A stretch of DNA of 18,247 nt from Oscillospiraceae bacterium (GTDB lineage Bacteria; Bacillota; Clostridia; Oscillospirales; Acutalibacteraceae), in contig JAISRF010000197.1 of assembly GCA_031273775.1 (NCBI GenBank), positions 1-18,247 of the forward strand, in the 5' to 3' direction. Within the stretch, counting starts at the first letter, position 1; every line of letters starts with the position of its first letter. A model generated the notes under the pieces. It ran no database searches and had not been told where the DNA came from. It worked only from the letters and a program-made list of their open reading frames with translations. Of this stretch, positions 6,887 through 13,706 are shown piece after piece. Both the position numbers and the translations under genes were made by a program.

Positions 6887-9800
6887 TTAATTCGACAAAA
6901 GACCGGCGTTTAATTCGTATATTTTATTGATAAACTCATCCATGTCTTTAAGCTGATAGAATACCTTATAATCCTGTTCTATTTTACACCGCTTGGCTTG
7001 AAAAGAGTCGTTTTTCTCTGTCTCAAATGTTTGAATAACCTCGTTAATATATTCCGAGACTTTGCCAAACGCAAATCCGGAACCGAAAATTTCATAGTCT
7101 CCCGGAAAAAGTTTGGGTTTTACTTTTTCCCCGAAAGCATAATTTTCGTCTCCCTTGTTTAATTGAATGTACTTTCCGATTGACTGCGACAGCTTAACAA
7201 ATTGGGTATACATTCCCTGAAAATTGTCGCTTTCCGGGTTTAAGAAAGAATCTTTTCTGGGTTGGGATCGGTGTGAATCCCAGTTTGTCTTTTTTATTTC
7301 AGCTTCTTTTTCAAAAAAATCACGATGCTCGCTGTGATTCCAATTGAAATTTTCCGGCGGTGAGTTCTTAAGGCAGTAAGTCGTCAGCAAAATGCGTATA
7401 AAGTCAGTATCGTCAATGTAATCCGTTGTGATTCCGCTTGCGTAAAAATCATGCGTGAGAGTTTTGAAATATTGATTGGGTTCGAGCTTTAGGGTTAAAA
7501 TGGTCAAAATGTCCGAATAAACCTCTGCCAAAACCGCAAAAAGGCACCCAACAACATCATAAATGGAGATATTGCACTCCGGGAACGATAGAAAAATCGA
7601 ATGAAGAAAATCGGACGCTTTCTTCTTGTCCGCCTTGCTCAAACTTCCGAGATACAGCGCGGTTTCCTTAAAAACATTGCCCTTGACCGCGTCATATATT
7701 TTTTCCGAAACAGAAGCTGATGAAATGGCCTCGCTTAATATGGGCTTTAGATGCGCGCTGTGTTGACAGTATTTATCGTAATATTCACTATATTTTTGCA
7801 TGTCTTGAAGGGTTAATTCTTCTTTTTTTTCACCTTGTCTTTCCTTAAGTCTTTCATTAATCCAATCCTTTTTAATTCTGTCGATTTCTTTATTCAATTC
7901 CGGGCAAACTGATTTAGCGGATTCCACAGCCACTTTTTCAATTTCCGGGATTTTAAATTCCACCGGCGCTTCGTTCCTGATTCTTTCCACATAATGCGCC
8001 GACCATTGTCGGCAAACGAATTCCGTTAAAATTTCAGTGGCAATGGCTTGCCTTTTTTGTCTGTTCCTCAGCTTTGGGGAAAGAACATGGCTAACCTCGT
8101 GCAACAGAAGGAAGATAAGGTTTCGCATGTCATATTCGTAACGTGTTTCGATTTTTATATACGAAAGGTGGTGCTCGCGATTTTCTCCGAACACAAGCTT
8201 TTCTCTTACCACGGAATTGTCCGCGCTGGGATAAAATAAAAAATCATATGTGTGATTGTCGGAAAAAACATCCATCAGTTTTTTGAAGTTCAACAGAAAG
8301 GCTCTGTCCGCGCACATCAGCTTGGGGGACATGTCGCTGACGCCCAGTTGAATATCGTGGTTGGAGAAGTACTGTTTTTGGCTTCTAACCCCGTTTTGTA
8401 CCGTTGCGGCGGCATGGCGGATAAAATCTTTGAATTCCTCCTGATAGTGGATCAAATTTTGAGGGGTGATTGATTCCTCACTATCGCTGCCATCTCCGTA
8501 AAGGCCGGCATATTTTAGCATAGACGCGATCGGCTGTGCGATTAGCGCGTATTCATACGTTAAACGCTGAGCAAAAGGCTCTTTTTCAAATTTTCCCAAA
8601 GAGTTTAGAAGCTGCGCAATGGCGCGCCCAAATGAGAGTGTGCCGATTTTTTTTCCGGTATCCGTCTGGTACTCAATATCCGTTTCAGAGTGTTTTTTCT
8701 GGAGAAAAGAAATATATTCCAGTATTTTACCGCACGTTTCGCCAAAATTTTTTAAATAGTCGTCTGAAATATAAGAGCATTCACAGTTGCCCGGACAAAC
8801 AACCGACAGAGGTTGTCCATGTTCCGGAAGTCCGGTTTTAGTCAGAACATGGGTTGATACATAAGAAAGACCTTTAAAGTAGTTGTTCCAATCGGAAGAA
8901 TTCTGATCGTCAGGAATTATCCGATTCATGAATCCTAAAAATCCAACAAGATTGGCTTCCGCGGCGGCGGCTTTAAATACGTAATCGTCATTGCCGATTG
9001 CGTTAAAGACTTCCCCGCCGGTAAAAATACCTTTAATTTTATTTTCGTAATTCGTAATCCGCGAATCGCATGAATACCGCACTTCAATATTAAGATTGTC
9101 GTTACGTTTGCGCGTTGCTTCCGGTTTAACCTCCCGCTTGCCGGACAGTAAACTTTTTTTAACCCATTGCGTATGGACGGCGGGAATAGAATACCCGATA
9201 TTAAAGGCGCACCGGCATTCCTTTTGTTTATCCGGATTTCCTGAAATTTCGCAAACCGTGTTGGAAAACACCTCCACAATTCTCGCTCCGGCTTCATAAG
9301 TGAGACAGCGGGTCAGCAAAACCAGATCCGCCGTATCCGTTGTTGAGTATAAAATCACTTTTACATCTTTCTGTCCGCCGATGCGCCCCAAAAGGGCTGA
9401 TTCCGCGTTTTTCCGGAGCCCGACGTTGTCCTTTACAAATTTGTCTGTTTGCAGAAATGTCACGAACAACCAAGGCAAATCACAGTCAGTTTCAGGATTC
9501 TCTCCGATTCCGTCGGCCTGATTATTAAAATAGCTTATTCCGCTCCAAAAATTTTCATCCTTGTTTGTTTCGCTTTCTTCCTCTGTTCTAAAAATAAAAA
9601 CCGTTTCAAAGCTTATACCCGCGTAGTCTTCACCCGTATTTTTCGAATCGTCCGGGTTTTTAAGCATAACGCAATTGTCCACATCGTGAAACCAACAGCG
9701 GCTTAGCCGTTTCTGGCCTTTTTCGTAATAAAATGAATCCTCATTACCCTGAGAGCCTTCGCCGCCGCGCTCACTGTTAATTATCGTATCGCTGACGCGA

Positions 9801-9913
9801 ATGGCGTCATGAGCGCCCATCGCAATATATTGAGCCTTTTGAATCCTTTTTCCAACTTCATATTCGTTTCGGTTTATCAGCGTTAAACCACGGACAATCT
9901 GTTTTTTTTCCAT
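6887..9913 (-). CDS. Large protein of unknown family with zinc-metallopeptidase HEVSH motif
   Basis: I do not recognise this 1008-residue protein. Residues 600-609 (IFLLLHEVSH) form a hydrophobic helix ending in HExxH: H605 and H609 as zinc ligands, E606 as catalytic base. E627 or E631 in TEILTEF, 18 and 22 residues after H609, could be the third ligand, as in gluzincins. The motif lies in the middle, followed by about 380 mostly helical, charged residues. The N-terminal third has three stretches resembling the beta strand of Lrp/RAM-type alpha-beta plait domains: AMGAHDAIRV (31-40), VILYSTTDTADLVLL (186-200) and VFNAIGNDDYVFKAAAAEAN (302-321). This is weak pattern matching. A Cys-rich patch, VVCPGNCECS, lies at 371-380. 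There is no signal peptide or membrane segment, so it is probably cytoplasmic. ATG 9913 directly follows the stop of the upstream membrane protein, with AGGA 8 bases before it. Base composition is clearly AT-richer than in the flanking genes, suggesting acquisition. Confidence 0.8.
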   Translation of the reverse strand: MEKKQIVRGLTLINRNEYEVGKRIQKAQYIAMGAHDAIRVSDTIINSERGGEGSQGNEDSFYYEKGQKRLSRCWFHDVDNCVMLKNPDDSKNTGEDYAGISFETVFIFRTEEESETNKDENFWSGISYFNNQADGIGENPETDCDLPWLFVTFLQTDKFVKDNVGLRKNAESALLGRIGGQKDVKVILYSTTDTADLVLLTRCLTYEAGARIVEVFSNTVCEISGNPDKQKECRCAFNIGYSIPAVHTQWVKKSLLSGKREVKPEATRKRNDNLNIEVRYSCDSRITNYENKIKGIFTGGEVFNAIGNDDYVFKAAAAEANLVGFLGFMNRIIPDDQNSSDWNNYFKGLSYVSTHVLTKTGLPEHGQPLSVVCPGNCECSYISDDYLKNFGETCGKILEYISFLQKKHSETDIEYQTDTGKKIGTLSFGRAIAQLLNSLGKFEKEPFAQRLTYEYALIAQPIASMLKYAGLYGDGSDSEESITPQNLIHYQEEFKDFIRHAAATVQNGVRSQKQYFSNHDIQLGVSDMSPKLMCADRAFLLNFKKLMDVFSDNHTYDFLFYPSADNSVVREKLVFGENREHHLSYIKIETRYEYDMRNLIFLLLHEVSHVLSPKLRNRQKRQAIATEILTEFVCRQWSAHYVERIRNEAPVEFKIPEIEKVAVESAKSVCPELNKEIDRIKKDWINERLKERQGEKKEELTLQDMQKYSEYYDKYCQHSAHLKPILSEAISSASVSEKIYDAVKGNVFKETALYLGSLSKADKKKASDFLHSIFLSFPECNISIYDVVGCLFAVLAEVYSDILTILTLKLEPNQYFKTLTHDFYASGITTDYIDDTDFIRILLTTYCLKNSPPENFNWNHSEHRDFFEKEAEIKKTNWDSHRSQPRKDSFLNPESDNFQGMYTQFVKLSQSIGKYIQLNKGDENYAFGEKVKPKLFPGDYEIFGSGFAFGKVSEYINEVIQTFETEKNDSFQAKRCKIEQDYKVFYQLKDMDEFINKIYELNAGLLSN

Positions 9914-11128
9914 TTACGCTTCCTCATGTTTCGAAATCAAATAACGGACGATGTGGCTGTTTGGGTTCATTTCCCTGAAGGTGTATATCGGATCCCCGGT
10001 ACCGTAAAGCTTATAAATTTCAAACTGCTTAAAATCTTCTCCAACAGCTTTAATTTCTTCGTGCTCTGTCTCGTTCTCAGCCGCCTGAGAGTGATTGTGA
10101 CTTACTCCTTTAAGGTACTTAAGATAACTTCGGAACGTTTCTTTTCCGTCCAAATTAAGCGTGCCTTCTTCGTCAATCGCCTTCAGAAAATTATACACCG
10201 CGCCAAGCGCTTCGGCGTCATAATTTAACGCGTTTAGGGAGGTTTGTCTAAGCGGAAAATTGAATTCTAAATACAGCAAAAGGAAAATCGACAGGATTGT
10301 ATCTTTTTGGGCGTACGCAAGCACTGTCGGGAACCTTTTACACGCTATTTCTTTTCTAAAAACTTCGCTCAAGAATCCTCGAAAAACAGGCGAAAAATCT
10401 TCGTTGCCGTTCTCGTGCTTATTAAAAATTTGTTTGAAGTGAACGGCGAGCATCTGCCCGAAATAAGCGCTATCCATAGACTCCAACAGCCATCTTGTCA
10501 TATTGGCCGCTATGAATGTTTTTGCCGGCTCGGCATCGGGCTGATTTACTTTGTGATCTGGTTTTAAATTTTCCAGATCACACAATATTTCCTCAAAAAC
10601 CCCAAAAGCGTATTCCAGGCTTTTAGGGTCGGACGCGCGTCCACACAGACATATAAGCTTTTGAGTCAGTGCCTTATCATCGAAGATAGTCGGAGATTTT
10701 GTGAGACGTCGGCAGAAATCCCCGGCTATTTTTTTATTCAATTTTTCTGTGCTGAAGATCGTTGCGTATCTGCACGAAAGCACTAAAAAAACAATAAAAG
10801 CAGCCAGGCCAAACAGAAAAGCGGCGGTTAACCATCCCCAGCCGTTAATTCTCGGAAACAAGTCGATCTTATGCTTGTCCCAAATAGAAAAAAAACAGAC
10901 AAAGAACACGTCAAGAACAAGAAAGGCAATGATCAAATACAATGAACGCTTGATGTATTTCACTGAAAAGAGCTTGAATCCGTATTCGTCGCCTTTAAGA
11001 TTTGTGAAATATGTAACGACCGTGGAAACAATAAGCGAAACGCCAAAAAAGGCGGAGAAAAAACATATAGTTATTTTAAACGCACCCAAATATCCCGCAC
11101 CCGCTCCCGCCGCAAAATCAAAGAACAC
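9914..11128 (-). CDS. Membrane protein of unknown family, partner of the HEVSH protein
   Basis: The protein has about 404 residues, with three hydrophobic segments near 17-41, 61-82 and 97-120, then a soluble domain (121-404) rich in helices. Positive residues (KYIKR between segments 1 and 2, and KLNKK after segment 3) suggest that the C-terminal domain is in the cytoplasm. I recognise no family. The gene ends in TAA immediately followed by the ATG of the 1008-residue protein, so the two are almost certainly one translational unit. This suggests a membrane anchor or sensor with a cytoplasmic effector, by inference only. The first available start is GTG 11128, just inside an upstream TAA at 11147-11149. 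No Shine-Dalgarno sequence is visible before it, and a 7-bp hairpin occupies that region. An internal TTG (11089) is a possible alternative. AT-rich like its partner. Confidence 0.72.
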   Translation of the reverse strand: MFFDFAAGAGAGYLGAFKITICFFSAFFGVSLIVSTVVTYFTNLKGDEYGFKLFSVKYIKRSLYLIIAFLVLDVFFVCFFSIWDKHKIDLFPRINGWGWLTAAFLFGLAAFIVFLVLSCRYATIFSTEKLNKKIAGDFCRRLTKSPTIFDDKALTQKLICLCGRASDPKSLEYAFGVFEEILCDLENLKPDHKVNQPDAEPAKTFIAANMTRWLLESMDSAYFGQMLAVHFKQIFNKHENGNEDFSPVFRGFLSEVFRKEIACKRFPTVLAYAQKDTILSIFLLLYLEFNFPLRQTSLNALNYDAEALGAVYNFLKAIDEEGTLNLDGKETFRSYLKYLKGVSHNHSQAAENETEHEEIKAVGEDFKQFEIYKLYGTGDPIYTFREMNPNSHIVRYLISKHEEA

Positions 11129-11130
11129 AC

Positions 11131-11151
11131 GGTAAGCTTTGACGGCTTACC
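11131..11151. repeat. 7-bp hairpin just upstream of the membrane-protein start
   Basis: GGTAAGC (11131-11137) and GCTTACC (11145-11151) pair perfectly around a 7-base loop. In the - strand transcript the stem ends two bases before the GTG at 11128, where a ribosome binding site would be expected, so it could restrict initiation. It has no adjacent T-run. Confidence 0.5.
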
Positions 11152-11604
11152 ATATGAACCTTTTCTTAACTGAAAAATGTTTTCAATAAACCGTATTCAA
11201 TGGGGTTTAATTGTCGGTTCGCCTTGAGGGAGAGCTGCGCGGCTTTTCATGTGCCCGATGTTCCTGTTCCTTACACAAAGATAAGCTCCCTGCGGGAATG
11301 GTTTTATATTCGGACGCTGTTTTGGCGTTTGAGATTCGTTGCTTGGGTTTATTTTCCCCCCAGCCCGGCCAAAGTATACTTTCCTTTTTAATGTCTTTTT
11401 GTGCTATCATGCTCAACTCTGCCTTTCACGCCTATAATATTCAAACGCATGCTACAACGTTCGGAGTTATGAATTATGTTTTCCCTGAAAACCTGAAATA
11501 TCTATTGGAATTTTTTGGATGGCCGCGGACAACAAACCACATCTAAAAAATTCAAGGGTCATTATAACACAGTTTAGCATCTATTGCAAGCAAAATTTTT
11601 TGGC

Positions 11605-11640
11605 ATAATAGCAATTCAAAACATTTGTCAATATTGACAA
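11605..11640 (-). promoter_or_regulatory. Candidate - strand promoter overlapping a 16-bp palindrome
   Basis: The perfect palindrome TTGTCAATATTGACAA (11625-11640) contains TTGACA on both strands. On the - strand it is followed after 15 bases by TATTAT (11605-11610), a fair -10 box with short spacing, reading toward the two-gene module. On the + strand no good -10 box lies at 16-18 bases. The TTGT...ACAA ends resemble Rex operators, but Rex sites are normally 18 bp and this dyad is 16 bp. Confidence 0.4.
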
Positions 11641-11678
11641 TATGAAATCCGGAAATATTGGTAATACGTCTAAAATTA

Positions 11679-11752
11679 TTAAGTGCGCTCAATTCGTAAC
11701 CGTGATATGTTACCCTTTAGCGCTCGCCTCGGAGCACTCCTCGATCACTTAA
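11679..11752. repeat. Branched dyad region downstream of rex, possible terminator or structured RNA
   Basis: TTAAGTG (11679-11685) and CACTTAA (11746-11752) form a closing 7-bp stem. Inside are GTAAC/GTTAC (11696-11700 and 11709-11713) and GGAG-CA-CTCC (11731-11740). Read from rex on the - strand, the closing stem is followed by TAATTTTAG, a loose U-rich tail. This is 40-110 bases past the rex stop and could end the pncB-rex transcript. Confidence 0.4.
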
Positions 11753-11792
11753 AAAGAGAATTCCAACCTGTGGACGACCGGGAAGGTCGCCT

Positions 11793-12422
11793 CTACTCCG
11801 GGTTGTTCATCATATAACACAGCGTCATTAAACTGTCGTTGAGGTGCACCCGTTCGCACACCAGCTCCGGGTGGTTCATTCCCACATCGTAATGGGTAAA
11901 ATTCCACACAGCCTTTACGCCCAACCGGGACAACTGGGCACAGATTTCCGGTGCGGCTCGGGTGGGAATACAGAGCGCGGCGGCATCCGGACGGGCGATG
12001 TTACAGAATTCGTCCAGCGTTTCCATGGGACGCACGGGCAGACCCCGCACCAGCTGCCCCGCGACAGAGGCCTTTTTGTCAAATATGCCCACCAGCGAAA
12101 AGCCCAACTGTTCGAACGGCATATGCGCCGCCAGCGCGTGACCCAAATTCCCCGCCCCAATAATAACAAGCTTATACTGCCGGCCGATTCCCAGAATCCC
12201 GGTGATTTCATCCCGCAAACCCGCCACGTTGTAGCCGTAACCCTGCTGGCCGAACCCGCCGAAGCAGTTTAAATCCTGCCTGATCTGGCTGGCGGTCAAC
12301 CCCATTTTCTGAGAAAGCTCCCGGGACGAAATCCGCGTTACGCCGTTTTTCTGTAAATCGGCCAGAAATCGGCAATATCGCGGCAGGCGGCGGATAACCG
12401 GGGTAGAGATAAATTTTTTCAT
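11793..12422 (-). CDS. rex: Redox-sensing transcriptional repressor Rex
   Basis: Rex is a homodimeric repressor that senses the NADH/NAD+ ratio and releases its DNA when NADH rises; in Clostridia it controls fermentation and electron-transfer genes. The 209 residues start MKKFISTPVIRRLPRYCRFL, the typical beginning. A winged helix (about 10-65) includes RELSQKMGLTASQIRQDL and the GFGQQGYGYNV wing, then a Rossmann domain with VIIGAGNLGHALA (86-98) binds NAD(H). I choose ATG 12422, with GGAG 6 bases upstream; an in-frame TTG at 12434 would overlap that site. It is 64 bases after the isocitrate dehydrogenase gene on the same strand, so it is probably the last gene of the pncB-rex run. Its site next to NAD- and NADH-related genes fits autoregulation or feedback, which is inference. 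Confidence 0.97.
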   Translation of the reverse strand: MKKFISTPVIRRLPRYCRFLADLQKNGVTRISSRELSQKMGLTASQIRQDLNCFGGFGQQGYGYNVAGLRDEITGILGIGRQYKLVIIGAGNLGHALAAHMPFEQLGFSLVGIFDKKASVAGQLVRGLPVRPMETLDEFCNIARPDAAALCIPTRAAPEICAQLSRLGVKAVWNFTHYDVGMNHPELVCERVHLNDSLMTLCYMMNNPE

Positions 12423-12464
12423 GCAATTCTCCAAATGTAATGGTAAGGGAACCCGTCCGGGCGG

Positions 12465-12478
12465 CGGGCAATCGCCCG
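12465..12478. repeat. Small GC-rich hairpin between icd and rex
   Basis: CGGGC (12465-12469) and GCCCG (12474-12478) pair around AATC in the icd-rex spacer. There is no T-run. It may be an RNA stability or processing element that adjusts rex expression relative to icd. Confidence 0.35.
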
Positions 12479-12486
12479 TTGCGCGT

Positions 12487-13641
12487 TTACAAATTTTTCA
12501 TCAAATAATCGCCGAATTCCCGGGCTGTCGCGCCGGTTTCGCGCCCGGTGACCACAACCGCTTTTTCTTCGAACATACAAAAGTCAAGGGCGCGGGTCAG
12601 GCGGTCACTTTCACCTTGATAACCAATATGGGACAGCAACATGGCGGCGGCGCGGAGCATGGAACAGGGGTCGGCATAGCGGGCGCGCCCCTCGGCTACC
12701 ATGCGGGGAGCGGAACCGTGAATGGCTTCAAACATGGCGTATTTTTTGCCGATATTTGCGCTTCCCGCCGTGCCCACACCGCCCTGAAACTCGGCGGCTT
12801 CATCGGTGATTATGTCGCCGTAAAGGTTGGGCAGAATAAACACGCGGAAATCGCGGCGGCGCTTCTCGTCAATCAGCTTGGCGGTGCAGATGTCTATATA
12901 CCAGTCATCGGTGATAATCTCCGGGTATTCCTCGCCGATTTTTTTGCATATATTCAAAAATTTGCCATCTGTGGCCTTGATGACGTTGGCTTTAGTAATA
13001 ATTGAAACGCGCTCTTTGCCGTTTTTGCGCGCGAATTCATAAGCAAGTCGGGCAATGCGCTCGGTGCCTCCGGTGGTAGTGACGGTAAAGTCCACCGCCA
13101 AATCGTCCGTGATGTGGATCCCCCTGGAACCCAGCGTATACGCGCCCTCTGTGTTTTCGCGGAAAAACGTCCAGTCAATTCCTTGCTTCGGCACCTTTAC
13201 CGGGCGCACATTGGCGAATAAATCAAGTTCTTTGCGCATCCGCACATTGGCGCTTTCAACATTCGGCCACGGATCGCCGATGCGCGGTGTGGTGGTGGGT
13301 CCTTTCAAAATTACGTGGCATTTTTTGAGTTCGGCCAACACGCCGCCAGGGATGGCTTTTCCGGCGGCGGCGCGGTTTTCGATGGTCAGTCCGGCGATTT
13401 CATTGAATACGACCTTGCCGTTTTCAACCTCGTTTTTCAGCAGGAACGCCAGCACGCGCGCGGCTTCTTTGGTGATTTCCGGCCCGATTCCGTCTCCGCC
13501 GCACACACCGATGATAATCTGCGGCAGGGCGGAAAAGTCCACAAAGTCTCCGTCCTGCTTAATTTGTTCGGCGCGAGCCTGCTGTTCGGTCAACAGGGCC
13601 TCGAATTTTTCCAGCGCGGGTTTGATTGTGGTGTTTTCCAT
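12487..13641 (-). CDS. icd: Isocitrate dehydrogenase of the isocitrate/isopropylmalate family
   Basis: The enzyme oxidatively decarboxylates isocitrate to 2-oxoglutarate with NAD(P)+. The 384 residues carry GDGIGPEI (49-56). The substrate block VESANVRMRKELDLFANVRP (128-147) follows the isocitrate-type S-x-N-x-x-R pattern (S130, N132), which isopropylmalate dehydrogenases lack. Also present are FRENTEGAY (160-168), TKANV (216-220) and NLYGDIITD (272-280) with metal-binding aspartates. The gene directly after aconitase confirms isocitrate as the likely substrate. In the cofactor loop HGSAPRM (308-314), the positions that are Lys-Tyr in NADP enzymes and usually Asp-Ile/Leu in NAD enzymes are Arg-Met. 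Cofactor preference is therefore open; R313 could favour NADP, while the linkage to Rex favours NAD. GGAG lies 7 bases before ATG 13641. Spacing to aconitase is 65 bases. Confidence 0.92.
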   Translation of the reverse strand: MENTTIKPALEKFEALLTEQQARAEQIKQDGDFVDFSALPQIIIGVCGGDGIGPEITKEAARVLAFLLKNEVENGKVVFNEIAGLTIENRAAAGKAIPGGVLAELKKCHVILKGPTTTPRIGDPWPNVESANVRMRKELDLFANVRPVKVPKQGIDWTFFRENTEGAYTLGSRGIHITDDLAVDFTVTTTGGTERIARLAYEFARKNGKERVSIITKANVIKATDGKFLNICKKIGEEYPEIITDDWYIDICTAKLIDEKRRRDFRVFILPNLYGDIITDEAAEFQGGVGTAGSANIGKKYAMFEAIHGSAPRMVAEGRARYADPCSMLRAAAMLLSHIGYQGESDRLTRALDFCMFEEKAVVVTGRETGATAREFGDYLMKNL

Positions 13642-13692
13642 TGGTTAGCTCCTTTTCCGTAGGGTATAGCCTGCGGTTACTGATATTTGGTT

Positions 13693-13705
13693 GTCCCTGC
13701 GGGAC
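13693..13705. repeat. Short hairpin right after the aconitase stop
   Basis: GTCCC (13693-13697) and GGGAC (13701-13705) pair around TGC, one base beyond the acn stop codon in the acn-icd spacer. The 11-base core TCCCTGCGGGA also occurs at 11287-11297 in the AT-rich spacer, so it may be a dispersed short palindrome. Confidence 0.35.
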
Positions 13706-13706
13706 T

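Larger units (their letters stand above)
11129..11792. other. AT-rich 664-base intergenic region between the membrane-protein module and rex
   Basis: No confident gene lies here. It contains a hairpin abutting the module's start (11131-11151) and a weak - strand open frame of about 67 codons from ATG 11410 to 11207, which has no recognisable product and a poorly spaced AAAGG. Further on are a 16-bp perfect palindrome with -35-like boxes facing both ways (11625-11640) and a 74-base stretch closed by a perfect 7-bp inverted repeat (11679-11752). If the - strand promoter near 11605-11631 drives the module, its leader would be about 470 bases long. Confidence 0.6.

Noticed and set aside
11207..11410. 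Possible small gene of about 67 codons in the AT-rich spacer, - strand
   Set aside because: No recognisable domain, the AAAGG is 11 bases from the ATG, and the composition gives no coding signal that I can judge; kept only as a note in the intergenic entry.
11625..11640. Calling the palindrome a definite Rex operator
   Set aside because: The dyad is 16 bp and not the usual 18; resemblance in the outer four bases and adjacency to rex are not enough.
6855..11792. Insertion sequence or prophage carrying the two-gene module
   Set aside because: No transposase, integrase, terminal inverted repeats or phage genes are visible; only the composition suggests acquisition.
12421..13005. + strand open frame of about 194 codons opposite icd and the icd-rex spacer
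   Set aside because: It mirrors the conserved isocitrate dehydrogenase frame and has Gly/Ala-rich shadow composition with no motif.
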